NCBI GenBank assembly: GCA_027924585.1
Contig: BSBM01000423.1
Span: forward strand, 4,922,001-4,986,000
DNA length: 64,000 nucleotides
From: Larix kaempferi
Lineage: Eukaryota > Streptophyta > Pinopsida > Pinales > Pinaceae
Direction: 5' to 3'
The first letter of the stretch is position 1. Each line of letters begins with the position of its first letter. The notes under the pieces are model-generated. The model saw only the letters and a list, made by a program, of their open reading frames with translations. It was not told the origin of the DNA and did no database searches. Below are positions 1-9,804 of the stretch, piece by piece. A program made the position numbers and the translations under genes.

Positions 1-56
1 ACCTATGGCGAGGACTTGGAACAAAATGTTGTTGTCAAAAAGGTCCTCATAAGAAG

Positions 57-485
57 TTTGCTATGGTTGTCACTGCAATAGAAGAATCTAAAGATCTATC
101 CAAGTTTACCCTAGAAGACTTAACAGGATCCCTTCTGTCCCACGAAGCTCGACTCAATCAATAGGAAGAGTATCTATCAAATGCATTCAACACTCAGGAT
201 TCATTCAACAGAGGTCGAGGCAGAGGAGGTAGAGGACGAGGTAGAAGAGGAAGAGGTTCTCATTCTACAGAGGATAGAACTACTCATGAACATTCAGATC
301 ATTGTGCTCACTCTCATAACTCTCAGAACGAGAGGGGGAGAGGCAAGAAATGGACAAATAGGTCCAACATTCAGTGCAACTATTGCAAGAAGTATGGCCA
401 CTATGAACGAGACTGCAGAAAGAAGCAAGCATATCATAACAGTGGAAGAGCCCATGTCTCCAATGTTGAAGAAAGCTCAAAAGTC
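57..485 (+). pseudogene. gag: copia Gag C-terminal part with zinc knuckle
   Basis: Structural nucleocapsid protein that packages the element's RNA. An acidic segment (IEESKDLS near 81-105) is followed by an Arg/Gly-rich run and a CCHC zinc knuckle, C-NY-C-KKYG-H-YERD-C, at 375-416. That knuckle is in the same frame as the protease downstream, so Gag and Pol are one polyprotein as is usual for copia. A TAG stop at 162-164 breaks the frame. The apparent 120-aa ORF starting at 181 is an out-of-frame shadow of this region. Confidence 0.85.
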
Positions 486-851
486 ATGTTTCTCTCATGC
501 CAAGCAACTGAAGAAGAATATCACTCAGATATATGGTTGCTAGACAGTGGCTGCAACAATCATATGACAAGTAACAAATCATTATTTTCTGATATAGATC
601 CATCTATTAATTCAAAGATCAAGCTTGGTGATCATTATCTTGTTCCTGCTCAAGGAAAAGGAGTTGTCCCTGTCCTTACTAAAAAGAAAGAAAATAAGAT
701 AATACATCATGTATTTTATGTTCCTAATATAAAAGTCAATCTGATCAGTGTGGGTCAACTGATTCAGAATAAGTATGATGCTAGGTTCATTGATTCACAT
801 TGTGTTGTATATGATAAATCCCCCACTAGAAGAATCTTAGCAAAAGTATAA
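486..851 (+). pseudogene. copia aspartic protease
   Basis: Retropepsin that cleaves the Gag-Pol polyprotein. The active-site motif reads WLLDSGCNNHMT around residues 17-28 of this open stretch, matching the plant copia consensus with catalytic Asp in D-S-G. The flap region and the NLISVGQL segment typical of the protease/GAG-pre-integrase linker follow. The frame continues from the zinc knuckle and ends at TAA 849-851, immediately before the pre-integrase region in the same frame, so this stop is a decay mutation rather than a natural end. Confidence 0.88.
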
Positions 852-1907
852 ATGACCAAGAATAGAATCTTCCCACTCAGTCTGAGAAGTGCTATCCCGT
901 CACAGTCATATGCACATATTGTTTCCAATCTAGATGAAACTTGGTTGTGGCACTGTAGGTATGGTCACCTACCTTTTCAGAGTCTCATTCAACTGCAAAA
1001 ACAGTCCATGGTCAAGGGGTTACCAATTATGAATGAACAATCTAGTTCTTGTGAAGATTGTATCTTAGGGAAACACCAGAGACACAATTTCCCCACTTCT
1101 ACATCTCGATCCAAAGAACACCTTGAGTTAGTTCACATAGGCCTATGTGGACCCATGCAAAACTAGTCCATAGGAGGTAGTCTATAATTTTTGACCTTTA
1201 TTGACGATTACAGCAGGAAAATCTAGATCTATTTTCTCAGACATAAATCTGATGCCTTCTCCAAGTTCAAAGAACTCAAGGCATTGACTGAAAATCAGTC
1301 AGGAAAACCCATCAGAATCCTCAGATCAGATGGTGGAGGTGAGTATGACTCACATGATTTTGCAGAGTTCTGTAAGTAGCATGGCGTCCAACACTAGTTC
1401 CCTACAAGATACACTCCACAAGAGAATGGGATTGCCGAATGGAAGAACCAGACCATCGTGAACATGGCCCGAAGTATGTTGTCATACAAGAAGTTTTCAG
1501 ATGATTATTGGGCTGAAGTTGTTGCATGTTCAGTTTACTTACTTAACAAATCTCGCACAGTAATTGTGAAGGATACGATTCCCAAAGAAGAATGGAGTGG
1601 CACTAAAGTTAGTGTTTCACATCTTAGAATATTTGGATGTGTTGCATTTAGACACACACTCGATGAATTAAGAAAAAAGACTGAGAAGAAAAGTGAAAGA
1701 CGCCTCTTCATTGGTCACAGTGAACAACATAAGGCTTACAAACTGTATAATCCTATCACCAAAAATCTTGTGGTGAGCAGAGACGTCAAATTTCTTGAAG
1801 ATAAATATTGGAGTGGTCCTCATAATGATAAAATAGATATTCAACAGAAAAAAATTCTAGTACCACCAGAACCACTCAGAATGCCCATAATGGAGGTACA
1901 GCAATAG
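852..1907 (+). pseudogene. copia GAG-pre-integrase and integrase
   Basis: Integrase joins element cDNA to the chromosome. The N-terminal HHCC zinc site is visible (WHCRYGH ... CEDCILGK, 950-1075). The catalytic core keeps TFIDDYSR (first Asp), LRSDGGGEY (second Asp) and NGIAEWKNQ (Glu) between 1195 and 1455. It then runs open from 1458 to 1907 through the core end and C-terminal region. Stops at 1164-1166, near 1182, near 1225 and around 1378-1395 inactivate it, but no frameshift is needed to read from the zinc site to the C-terminus. Confidence 0.88.
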
Positions 1908-2474
1908 TGGCAAGAAACAACACCAACAAACAGTCCACCATAGAACCAGAGAACCAGAATTTTAAGGGAGTTATATGAACAGACTCCTGTTATTGATGAG
2001 CAACTACAGTATGCTCTATTTTCCTGTCAGCCAAAATCATTTGATGAAGCAGTAAAAAATGCCAAGTGGGTACAAGCAATGAATGAAGAAATTGATTCTA
2101 TAGAAAGGAATCAGATTTGGGATCTTGTTGATCTCCCACCAAACAAAAACAATATTGGAGTAAAATTGGTCTATAATACAAAACTAAATGGCAGAGATAG
2201 AAAATCACAAAGCAAGATTGGTTGCAAACGGATTTGCACAACAATATGGTGTAGACTATGATGAAACCTTTGCTCCAGTAGCAAGGATGGACAGCATCGG
2301 AGCTGTACTTGCAATAGCAGCTCAAAACCAATGGCATGTTTATCAAATGGATGTAAAATCTGTATTTCTCAATGGCATACTTGAAGAAGAAGTCTATGTA
2401 GACCAACCACCTGGTTATGTTGTCAAAGGTCAAGAACACAAGGTATGCAAGCTGAAAAATGCCTTGTATGGTCT
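1908..2474 (+). pseudogene. copia reverse transcriptase, N-terminal part only
   Basis: RNA-dependent DNA polymerase. Recognisable blocks are KWVQAMNEEIDSIERN (about 2065-2115), then, after a frameshift near 2190, [20 protein letters not shown] and [18 protein letters not shown] (2205-2400), ending at KNALYGL (2455-2474). The family continues KQAPRAWY and reaches the YVDD active site further on. Here the sequence switches instead to an LTR end, so the polymerase is physically truncated by insertion. Confidence 0.9.
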
Positions 2475-2722
2475 TGTTGTAGGTACAACAGATCTCATGT
2501 TTTCAATAAAACATGGGAGACACCAATTTTTATATGCAAAGATAATGATTAAATCCCTTAGTCATTTTGGGGTTTTTCATCTTACTTATCATGCTTTGAT
2601 GTCCTTGTGATGATTTGATTCAGTTAGTATTTTTCCCTTTCAAAATTCCTTTGATTTTTTGCGTGTTTTTATGAGTTGCGGAAACCACTCATTTTTCCCC
2701 CAAAAATAAGTCTTTCTGCAAA

Positions 2723-3052
2723 CCCGCAATCCCCCAATTCTACAAACTGCGGATTGCGGGACCCTTATTTTTAGTTTTGGAATGTTGTGTTTCCACAACC
2801 CACAACATGTAATTGCGGATTGTGGAAACTATTTCAATAAATTTTCGTGTCTTGCAATCCCACAACTCATAACCTGTAAATGTGGATTGCAGATTGCGGG
2901 AAATTTATTTTTCGAGTTTAGTTGTTTGCGTTTCCGCAACCTGCAACCTACAACCTGCAATGCAGATTGTGGATTGCAAAAAGATTGATTTTTTTTTTAA
3001 AGGTTGCGATCCCGCATCCCGCAACCCGCAATTGCATATTGTGAATTGCGGG
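2723..3052 (+). repeat. Array of diverged inverted-repeat (hairpin) units in the E1 LTR
   Basis: About five units spaced 60-90 bp apart each pair a CCGCAA-type arm with a TTGCGG-type arm. Perfect arms are CCCGCAATCC (2723-2732) with GGATTGCGGG (2751-2760), TTTCCACAA (2790-2798) with TTGTGGAAA (2820-2828), and CCCGCAATT (3025-3033) with AATTGCGGG (3044-3052). Imperfect units lie near 2854-2901 and 2932-2980. A lone related motif occurs near 4282. The truncated copy at 26505 keeps only a decayed first unit. Confidence 0.75.
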
Positions 3053-5291
3053 ATGAATGTACATATTTGTAAGAATAAAACTTCTGCAACTCTGCTTCCG
3101 CATGTTTAATCTTAATTGTTGATTTGTTTTGATCCCGCAGATGAGATTACACTACGTGATTTGAATAATTATTTGGATTGTTCCATTTTTACTTATTTGA
3201 TTTTGACTCATTTGAGTTGGTTCCATGAACTTGGTGGTTAATTTACTATGTTGTTCCTCACATTTCCCACCTAGATTCGGTCTTCGCTACACAAATTGAT
3301 TATTCGAGATGATCGCTGGTTGTTACCTTCATTCTGGGATTTTGATTAATCTTATGGTTTCTTCTCTCATTATTTTGGATATTGCATTAGTATGATATTT
3401 TACCTTGATGGAGTTTTATTTTCACTTTTGCATGTCTATAATCATAATGTAAATATTGTAAATAATCTTAGTCTTTGGGTTTGTTTGTTTATGTTAGTTT
3501 AATATTTTTAATGTTTAGTTTAAGCTTATTGAAATCTTTCAAACATTCATGGTCATGCTTTGACTTTCATTAACTTAATTTGTGTATTTTATTAAATTCA
3601 TATATTAAATTTATACAGAATGTGATGTTATGAAAATTAAAAGAATACACATGTATTAGTTTGTATGAATTTAATTTCTCTAATTTCCATGAGTTTGTGT
3701 ATTATCATTATTTGGAAATTAGTGGGCTTAAAGTTCAACATTCACTAATGTAAAATTAGTTTGATCATGGATGACTAATTCTTTCTAAATAAGCTAATTT
3801 GATCTTTAAAATACAATTTATATTTTTTCCTTTTGCAATTTAAAAGGATTTGTATTTATTATTGTGCAAAATGAAATAATTATTATTCTTTTCTTGGTTT
3901 ATATTCTTGAAAAATGATTATGTTAGAAACATATTTACAGAATTCATTAACTCTCCTATATTATAGGAGTGATTCTTTTCTTATATACGTAACTTGTTTC
4001 CAACATTTATTTTCTTAAGAATTAACTTGTAAATAGTTTTGGTTTTTACTTCTAGGTTTACGGTTTTCTCATATTGGATTTTCTTTTATTTTGTAAATAA
4101 TTTCTAGATTTTCTTTCTAATCTTTTCTTTATTGTTATTTCATTATTTCATTCAAATTCCATTATTCCAAGTTTTCCCATTATTTGTATGTATTTTGTAG
4201 ATTTGTGGAACCTTTATTTTTTATTAAATTTCAACCCTTCCTCAATAACCTTTAATTTGGTGATTGTATTTTGATGTTTCTGCCGCAATCCGCAATTGTT
4301 GAATGCAGAAACTTTGATTTTAATTTTTATATTTTTGATATTTCAGCAAATTCTTACCTTTTCATTTCCGCATTTTCCTGACCCTAACTTTATTCTATGT
4401 TATATTAATTTAATTTGAGGTCCCTAATTTTGGTAAATTCATTTTTAGTTAGAGTTTTTAATTTTGGTTTTGATTTTGTTTTTGTTTTTCGATTTTGATT
4501 TGTTTAGAAATTCAAAATTTCTTTCCTGACATATGATTTTAGATTTTTTTGGAATATTGATTTTGGATTTGTTTTGGTTTTATTCTTTTGAAAAATAATT
4601 CATATGCATAATGGATTTAGTTTTTAGATCAATGACCACAATTCACTCTGAAATGAAATCAACGACTGCCGAGCCTTAACTTCCGTGAGTAATATCTTGA
4701 GATTTATAAATCCAAATTAAGCCTGAGATAGCTCGTTGAAAAGCTGGAAGGATGAGGAATGATTTAGGAAGATTGTTTTGTCCAATTGAATAGATTAAAC
4801 AACCCGAAAATCTGTCTGAACAGTTAATTTCGGATTTGCATGAGATTTGTTTATTTTCATTATATTTTGATTTGCAAATGCATTTTTATTAATTTAGGTT
4901 TTTGTCATTATTTTTGGAATGATGTTTTAATTTCTCTTTTGAATTGTACAAAGGTGGATTTGGATTTGGAGGAATCAAATTGAAGAATTTACATCCCAAG
5001 TTTGGAGTGATCAAAACGTGCCAAGTGGAAAGCAGTGACCTTTGGACGCGTTTTCTAGAGCAATGAAGATGAATCTCGAAAATCTGAGACATGCATTTTT
5101 TGCAGAATATTCCCAATTAATTTGCCAATGAGTAGAATCCTGAGAAAGTTCCTCATTTGGGAGATCCAACTGGTTTTTCAAAATGGATTTTCCCATATTT
5201 TTCTCATGGACGGATCTGGTAAATGGGACAACTTAGCTAGTTAGCTCAGGAATTGGGGGAATGGATCTTATCTTTTCCTGTAATTTTCTTT

Positions 5292-5301
5292 GTATAAAAA
5301 T
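5292..5301 (+). promoter_or_regulatory. Probable TATA box of the E1 LTR
   Basis: GTATAAAAAT lies about 840 bp before the LTR end, followed by a GC-richer stretch and a long R-U5-like tail. This is the best core-promoter match in the LTR. Confidence 0.5.
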
Positions 5302-6140
5302 CTACTTTCTATGATCCAAGGGTGGAAGGGAGGTGGTCTCTGCAGACCAGAAGGATTGTAATTGTTCTTCTAAACTCTTTTTTGTGTATTTTTACTTCGA
5401 AGAGAGCTAGATTGAGGAGGCTACTGATCACTAATGTTCAGCTTTGTAAATGTCTTTATGAAATTGAAATGGTGATGTGAACCTTTCATTTTCTGCAGTT
5501 ATTCTTCATTTGTTCCGATGTATCTATTACACACTTTTGAATAGTAATTAGATTCATTTTTCTGCATGTCTGTAGTATATTTGTTTATCTGATTATGTTT
5601 AATAATTTGTAGAAACTATTCTATGTTCAAACAGTTTTAGCATAGTGAAGATAATGTTTTACTTCTCATGTTAGAATTGATATGCTTTTGACATCAATGT
5701 TTAAATGTTTTTAAATCATTGATGATCCAATTATTCTTTTGAGCATTAGATCATTCTCTCCATTTCAAACTTTTGGATCCCGAGATAGGTTATCAATTTA
5801 ATTAACATTTGGATAGGTTAGTATTTTAGTTCAAATATGTATTTCTGTAACTGTAGAATTTCTTCTAATGGTTGCAGAATTATTAATTGAAGATTGTTTT
5901 TTTTAATTGCATTTAGGATTAGTTTCAGATTTAATTCGAAGTCTCTCTTTGAAGGAGCAAACTCACCGACTCAAAGAGTGCCAGTGGAGGCCAAATATCT
6001 GTGCGTGTTAACCACACCAAACAACTCGAGGATAGAGTAATACTTGAGTAGGATTATCTGAAGCCCTTGGCTGGGTTTTCATCCCTTGTTGTTTTCCTTG
6101 GACACCATTCTAGCACCTGCACAACTGAGGCATCAACAAA

Positions 6141-6157
6141 TGGCGCTAAAAGGAGGG
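6141..6157 (+). other. Primer-binding-like site of E1
   Basis: TGGCGCTAAAAGGAGGG starts two bases after the LTR end. It begins TGG, as expected for complementarity to a tRNA CCA end. I could not assign the tRNA. Confidence 0.55.
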
Positions 6158-6304
6158 CATGAACTGGCACATTGGCCACAATAAGAGCTAACTTTTATTT
6201 ATTATGTTTTCATGTCTCTTTCCCAAATCCCTGCATGGGAGTCTGATACTACATTAAGCCTACAAGGGCCTTTACACGAGCTCCCTAAAAAGGAAGTTTA
6301 GATC

Positions 6305-6673
6305 TTGCCGAAGTCCGATGGTGAAGATGATGTTTCTTTCACCGAGCATATTAGAAGGTATGGATCTATTTTGCATTTATTTAATGTCATACATGAAGAT
6401 GTTGCTTGCAAATTATTCCCATTTACCTTCGAAGGTAAGGCTTCTCTTTGGTTTTATTTTTTAGCTTTGAATTCAATTTGTAGCTGGTTAGAATTTAAGA
6501 ATGCTTTTAGAGATTCTTTTGAAGATTATGATATAATTCAAATTCATCAGAATCTGAGTCAAATGTAGGTAAATGATGGATAGTCAATTCGGGATTTCAA
6601 TACACGTTTCCGTCAAGAATATTATAGCTTACAGAAAGAACATCGGCCTTTAGCACAACTCACCTTTTGCTAG
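6305..6673 (+). pseudogene. gag: E1 gag, 5' part
   Basis: Capsid-type Gag core of gypsy elements (Retrotrans_gag-like). From LPKSDGEDD it reads through EHIRRYGSILHLFNV, a GKASLWFYFL segment matching the conserved 'A..W' block, and W..F..AF. A TAG ends the open stretch at 6566-6568; the frame then continues as SIRDFNTRFRQEYYSLQKEH up to the insertion site at 6673. A TAG at 6299-6301 lies just upstream, so the natural start is not recoverable. Reading resumes at 18935 beyond the Tat element, which proves insertion into an existing gag. Confidence 0.85.
6669..6673 (+). repeat. Target-site duplication, left (GCTAG)
   Basis: GCTAG before the Tat 5' LTR matches GCTGG at 18935-18939 after the 3' LTR, with one transition. 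The copy at the right continues E1 gag, so the ancestral site was probably GCTGG (Trp codon). Confidence 0.85.
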
Positions 6674-7404
6674 TGTTATCACTAAGGTTGTTCTTTATAT
6701 TTACATAACCTTTACCTAAATCTTCATTCATGTTCCATTGGCCCATTTCATGCACTGTGCCCTTTAGGTTTATTTTTTTTCCCATTTGCATTTAATTAGT
6801 TATTTTACCTTAGTTCTTTTTATATTTTCATTATAAAATAAAATAGGCTCATATTCATATTTAGATTCAAAATGAACTTTAACTTATGGTTCAAAAGATT
6901 TCCATTATTCATTCTTTTGTTAAATTTCATTTAAAAGTCAAACTAACAGCATGTACATAAAATTCAAGCTTGAAAATGCTGTCAGTTTCTGAAGAATGCT
7001 GTCAGTTTTGCCAAAAGTTGAACAATCATGATTTAATATGGGTTTTTAAATTTATGATTTCAATTGGCATTTATTATTATCATGTGAAATGATAATTCAT
7101 ATGCATGAATTTGAGTCATCCGTAGCCACGGTACAACACTTCATATGACATATGGCAAATCAGCTGAAATTCGTGGGCAGAGAAGTACACAGGTGGCATT
7201 GAGAGTTTCCAGATCTCGAATTTAGCAAAGTAATGGGCAAAGAATGTTGTTTCAAAGATGAACTTGTATAGAGTAGGGTTTTCACTCTGATTAACACCGG
7301 TTCTTGGTGAATAGGGTAAATCCTACGAGGGTTTTGAAGTGGGGAACCACGCAATTGGCAGGTAGGGTTTTGAATTTTCAGTTATCTGTTGCAGCAGGAT
7401 AAAA

Positions 7405-8982
7405 ATGGAGGAAACTTTGCAGAGGCAAAAGAAAAAGCCAGGTGGTCTCCCATGTCGAGTCGAGCCAAGTAACATTCAATGGCTCATGCAGTTTCCACGA
7501 TTGACCAAGATCACAAGAGAAGCAGGCTAGTTGGTTTATTGTGAAAGATTGCAAGGTTATAACTCTACAATCACTAAAGCTTTTGTGAAAAATTATAAAA
7601 ATGGAATTGTTGATTTCAAAAGTTTTAAAATCACATTTATTGAAGAATTTATATCAAAAGTTATAGGTGTCCCAGCTGATGGCGAGAAATGGTTTAAGCA
7701 GACAGAGTTCGAGGGGGATTACAGTGAGTTTCTATCACCTGGCTTTGAAAATCTAAACTGGAAGAATGGTATCCATGTTGGAAATGTAAAACCAAACTGG
7801 AAAATTCCCCTTGAAATGATTTAGAATTACATCACCTGTGATGGACAGTTTGATAAAGTGCTCAGGTGTCATATTCGCATGCTGGTGCATTTGCAGGGAG
7901 AGAAAAAGTTGAATCTTCCATTTTACTTGTGGAAAAGTTTACAGAAGATGGTTTTCTATGCATAGGAACACCCAACACATACAGAACATTCACTCTTTCA
8001 TCATGGGCTCGTCAAGCTTTTAATTCTTCACCATTTAGACCAAATTGGTAAAAGTTGGGACGAGTTTCTCATAGAATAGGGGTGTGAAATTAAGAAGAAA
8101 AAGAAACCCTCTAAGAAGAAGGGTAAGAAAAGCAAATCACTAGACGAGCAGCTACAGGTTAAAGAAGCTGAAACAGAGGAAGATGTTGAAGAAACAGAGC
8201 AAAACCTACCAAATATTAATGAATGTAATATCAATACTGCTACATCTATTGTGTTGAAGCCTAATAAATCAAAATTGATTGTTGAAAGTCCTACTGCTGA
8301 GGAGGTTGAACTTATAATAAATATAAGCATAGAAAATATGCATTCAGGGCCAAGGACCAAATCTAAAGCTAGAATAGTTGTAGAAAATAAATTGCCAAAA
8401 CAACCTACAACAGGAAATGAAATTGTGCCTGTCCCTGATTCTGACAATGACATGGAAATTCAAGAATTTGCCCCTGTTTTTGAAAATGAGAATTTTATTG
8501 ACATGCAAGCAAACATTGGACATATTCCTGAAATATTGGTTGAAAAATTGACATCGAAAGAATAGGGTCATGTTAAAAATCAAGCTTCAAGTTCTAAAGA
8601 TATACAAGAAGAAGATATGGTGATCAGCACAGAGGAGATTCAAATAGCTCCTCAACTAGATCAGGTGAAGAGGAGTATGCAATCTTGCAAGGAGCAATGT
8701 CAGTATTTACAGAACATTAATGAAACCTTGATGTTGGCAAACAAAAGGCTTCGGGAAGACTTGGAAAAGAAGGATGCTGATTATCAACATTTGGCAGCTA
8801 CAACAAAGGAAACTCTGCAAAAGAAGAGGGCCCTGCACAAATAATACAAGCAAATGAAGACCCAGCTGGAGCAGATGAAAGTGCGAGAGCACAATGTAGA
8901 TGCATAGTATACCAGGTTACAACAAAGATCTCAGGTTCTAGATGATATGGCTGTTTTAGCTGAGTCATCAAGGAACATTTAG
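7405..8982 (+). pseudogene. U3-encoded ORF of the Tat LTR, 525 codons, copy 1 (broken)
   Basis: An ATG at 7405 (MEET...) opens one frame to TAG 8980-8982 with no frameshift. The N-terminal ~100 residues (QWLMQFPR, YCERLQGYNSTIT, DGEKWFK) resemble the globular domain of 'putative plant transposon protein' type ORFs; this is recollection, not a search. A Lys-rich stretch (KKKKPSKKKGKKSK), an acidic middle and a coiled-coil-like C-terminus (LMLANKRLREDLEKKDADY) follow. In-frame stops occur at 7528, 7822, 7963, 8077, 8563, 8842 and 8908; all except 8077 are sense codons in the other LTR copy. It lies upstream of the LTR TATA box. Function unknown. Confidence 0.8.
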
Positions 8983-9161
8983 TTCATTTGCTATAATTAA
9001 CTGATAGGGTGTCTTAGGTGGCAAGTCCTTATAGCTAGATGTGCTTATCTTAGTGATTCGATAGACTTTAAGTTTTCTTTCAAAACTTCATTCCATTTTG
9101 AGAGTGATTAGATCCAATATGATAGGATCTAGTTACTGTTTCCTTCTGAAAACAAATTTTG

Positions 9162-9170
9162 TATAAATAT
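9162..9170 (+). promoter_or_regulatory. TATA box of Tat 5' LTR
   Basis: TATAAATAT, conserved at 18435-18443 in the 3' LTR, about 500 bp before the LTR end and about 180 bp after the U3 ORF stop. It puts the ORF in U3. Confidence 0.65.
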
Positions 9171-9666
9171 GATATAGACAGAGGTATCAAGGGTTGGATT
9201 TTGGAACAAATGATGGAGGTTCGGTATTAGAAGCACTTGTTTTACAGGCATATATGCTGTTTATCATTAATATATTGCAGAAATGACTGTTTGTTTTGAA
9301 GTAAAGTATGATGTATGAGGCAGTCTTATTTTAATCGATGAAGTATATGCTGTCAGTATTTTGTTGACTCATGGTCTGAATTTCATGTTTCAATTTTTCT
9401 AATTGGTATACAACTATGCCATAATTCTAGAATGAGATCATAAATTGTTTATGCTCATTGCTTCATAAACACAGCTATTCTCTGCTTTTATTCATTTAAA
9501 CCTTATATTGTCCTGTCCTTTGTTTTTAGCTGTCCAACCCATGTCACAATTTCATTCACCACTAGAAAAACCTAAAAAATTACGGTAGATGTCCCATTCC
9601 TACCATTCAAGATTTCCTAAGCTTGAACCCTTGTAGTCTAGGTTCAACTTTAGGGATAACATCTTT

Positions 9667-9685
9667 TGGCGCCATTGCCGGGGAC
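9667..9685 (+). other. Primer-binding site of the Tat element
   Basis: TGGCGCCATTGCCGGGGAC lies five bases after the LTR end. It matches the common plant gypsy primer site TGGCGCCGTTGCCGGGGA, usually attributed to tRNA-Asp, with one mismatch. Confidence 0.85.
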
Positions 9686-9804
9686 AGAGAAACGAAAGTA
9701 TAACTTCCCTAGGTGTTTGACAATCTTTATAGCTGGTTTTGAGAGGTGAAAAGATCAGTACATTTGTTTACAAACTACATTCACCTAACAGTCAGAAAGT
9801 TACA

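Larger units (their letters stand above)
1..2474 (+). mobile_element. Truncated Ty1/copia retrotransposon (gag to partial RT)
   Basis: A decayed copia polyprotein enters from the left edge and stops inside reverse transcriptase at 2474, where the E1 LTR begins (TGTTGTAGG). From about 57 to 2187 the domains lie in a single + frame broken only by stop codons, in the copia order gag, protease, integrase, reverse transcriptase. An upstream frameshift lies near 50-57 and another near 2190. The LTRs, the YVDD part of RT and RNase H are missing: the 5' side is outside the window and the 3' side was displaced by the E1 insertion. It is the oldest layer at this end of the nest. Confidence 0.93.
2475..6138 (+). 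repeat. E1 5' LTR
   Basis: The left boundary is the exact point where copia RT coding stops; the right boundary is placed where CATCAACA is followed after two bases by a TGGCGC primer-site-like sequence. The ends form the short inverted repeat TGTTG...CAACA and the length is 3664 bp. The interior is AT-rich and non-coding, with an array of inverted repeats near the start (2723-3052) and a TATA box near 5292. The first ~320 bp recur at 26505-26823. Confidence 0.75.
6674..9661 (+). repeat. Tat 5' LTR
   Basis: 2988 bp, TGTTATCAC...GGGATAACA. Over the first ~227 bp it differs from the 3' LTR at three positions. It has two blocks absent from the other LTR (about 6985-7015 and about 9005-9050), which explains the length difference. 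Contents in order: AT-rich leader, 525-codon U3 ORF (7405-8982), TATA box near 9162, R-U5. Confidence 0.95.

Noticed and set aside
181-543. 120-codon acidic ORF at the left edge
   Set aside because: Out of frame with the CCHC knuckle and protease; it is a shadow of the copia Gag RG-rich region.
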